Source: Thermodesulfatator autotrophicus
Lineage (GTDB): Bacteria; Desulfobacterota; Thermodesulfobacteria; Thermodesulfobacteriales; Thermodesulfatatoraceae
NCBI RefSeq assembly: GCF_001642325.1
Contig: NZ_LSFI01000001.1
Span: 1 to 64,000, forward strand
Length of the DNA stretch: 64,000 bases
Direction of reading: 5' to 3'
Shown here: piece after piece, positions 63,255-64,000 of the stretch
How positions within the stretch are numbered: the first letter of the stretch is position 1
How the letters are laid out: each line of letters opens with the position of its first letter
Translations under genes and position numbers: made by a program
Notes under the pieces: generated by a model
Database searches by the model: none
Told to the model about the DNA's origin: nothing
What the model saw: the letters and a program-made list of their open reading frames with translations, nothing else

Positions 63255-64000
63255 CTTGAGGGTCTTCCAAAAAGGCCTTGAGCAATTCAACAGTGGCTTC
63301 AATGTCTTTTTTAAAGGCCAGGTTAACAGGGGTGTGGAGATACCTTACAGGTACAGAAACAGCTACGGCCCTGGTAGCTCCTTGAGTTATCTGAAAAGCC
63401 GTGGCGTTGGTGCTTCCTCTATTTTTTACCACTACCTGATGGAGAATTCCTTTTTTAGTGGCCAGCTCGGCCAGGCCCAGGGCAAGATGGCGGTCAGCTA
63501 CAAAACGGGCATCAGAAAGACGGATTTCTGGTCCCTGGCCGGCTTTGGTAGCCTTTAAATGAGCAGGAAGTCCCGGGGTGTCCGCGGCAAAGGTGCCTTC
63601 AAGTGCCAGCACGGCGTCAAAAGGTTCTTTTATCTTTAAACCCTGGGCACCCCTAAGGCCTACCTCTTCCTGCACAGTAGCAGAGATAAAAAGGTCTGCC
63701 CTGGGATTTATTTGAGCTAAGGCTTCAGCTATTACAAAGAGGCCTACCCTGTCATCAAGGGCCTTGGCCATAATGGCTTCTTCTGTTTCTTCAAAATAAG
63801 GGGGGAAGGTTACTAAGTCTCCGACTTTAACGAGATCGGCTAGCTTTTCGGCTCCAAGCCCCAGGTCAAGATACAGCTCTTCAACGCTAAAATCTTTTTT
63901 TTCCTGACCAATATGAGGGGGATGAGAAACAACCACCGCGGGGAGCCTTTGGCGCCCCCATACTATTAACCTCTGACCGTAAAAAACTTTGGGATCTACT
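63220..64000 (-). CDS. M42 family glutamyl aminopeptidase, 5' end cut off
   Basis: The frame is open to the right edge, so about 259 C-terminal residues are visible. Metal and catalytic residues: AKALDDRVGLF, then TVQEEVGLRGAQG (general base Glu and metal Glu), VLALEGTFAADTPG and RYLHTPVNLAF. These match the M42 family (cobalt/zinc tetrahedral aminopeptidases, also called CelM/endoglucanase by misannotation). The N-terminal third lies beyond 64000. The following gene overlaps its end. Confidence 0.9.
   Translation of the reverse strand, partial: VDPKVFYGQRLIVWGRQRLPAVVVSHPPHIGQEKKDFSVEELYLDLGLGAEKLADLVKVGDLVTFPPYFEETEEAIMAKALDDRVGLFVIAEALAQINPRADLFISATVQEEVGLRGAQGLKIKEPFDAVLALEGTFAADTPGLPAHLKATKAGQGPEIRLSDARFVADRHLALGLAELATKKGILHQVVVKNRGSTNATAFQITQGATRAVAVSVPVRYLHTPVNLAFKKDIEATVELLKAFLEDPQDALAYRWSYPS

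Overview
The window reads as a bacterial chromosome segment from a Gram-negative, anaerobic and probably thermophilic organism. Outer-membrane genes are present (lpxC, kdsB, lptD, rlpA, lipoproteins), and so are many iron-sulfur redox proteins (a PsrA/PhsA-type molybdoenzyme with its four-cluster subunit, HdrB/HdrC-like proteins, a membrane polyferredoxin), Rex, ferritin, a nickel/cobalt ECF transporter, CooT and a PEP-CTERM protein. Proteins are rich in Lys and Glu, genes are tightly packed, and intergenic DNA is AT-rich. This fits a sulfur- or sulfate-reducing lineage such as Thermodesulfobacteria or a thermophilic relative of the former deltaproteobacteria. The taxonomic statement is inference; no rRNA is present. 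There is no prophage, insertion sequence, CRISPR array or plasmid backbone.

Layout: 1-0.9 kb, a cut-off gene and a cluster of dispersed palindromic repeats. 0.9-5.7 kb (minus), KefB-type antiporter, YacP nuclease, ParB, ParA and a 5-FCL-family protein whose 3' end contains a perfect parS site. 5.7-9.2 kb (plus), rlpA, rnc, era, lpxC. 9.2-11.8 kb (minus), molybdoenzyme plus Fe-S subunit. 12.2-17.6 kb (plus), cinA, thpR, a 59-aa zinc ribbon, a CDF transporter fused to a FeMo-co-binding domain, and AsmA. 17.6-27.1 kb (minus), queF, polyferredoxin, gpmI, rsfS, YkgJ, PRTase, pyrC, pyrB, ferritin, argD. 27.2-31.8 kb, csp, kdsB, cupin, hisI, hisG, TPR lipoprotein, DUF2905, queH. 31.9-37.6 kb, dnaN-gyrB, DUF6485, DUF4197, tRNA-Arg and PEP-CTERM protein. 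37.8-41.4 kb, a five-gene nickel/cobalt ECF operon behind a well-formed promoter with a 27-bp palindromic operator. 41.8-50.2 kb, rex, obgE, proB, ParB-like, Memo-like, hdrC, hdrB, lptD. 50.2-55.2 kb (minus), N-acetyltransferase, SPOR protein, argS, two small proteins including CooT, a radical SAM protein and DUF5320. 55.3-64 kb, carA, DUF2760, ribF, a pseudouridine synthase, PHP, Usp, FAD oxidoreductase, histidine kinase, an unknown protein and a cut-off M42 peptidase.

Chromosome biology: parA-parB-parS and dnaN-gyrB lie about 27 kb apart, and the dominant gene direction changes from minus to plus near 31.9 kb. The window is therefore probably close to the replication origin, although dnaA is absent. 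Metabolic parts are scattered: pyrimidine synthesis (pyrB, pyrC, carA), arginine (argD, a short N-acetylglutamate-synthase-like protein, argS), histidine (hisI, hisG), queuosine (queF, queH), and nickel handling (the ECF operon and CooT).

The items most worth a second look are parS embedded in a coding sequence, divergent genes whose ATG codons overlap in one CATG, a -24/-12 promoter ahead of lpxC, the NikR-like operator, a hairpin covering the pyrB ribosome binding site, modular palindromic repeats with interchangeable inner stems, and several small uncharacterised proteins in conserved-looking operons. I see no complete, clearly novel multi-gene system; the strongest candidate for uncharacterised biology is the ParB-like/Memo/HdrC/HdrB block at 44.7-48 kb.
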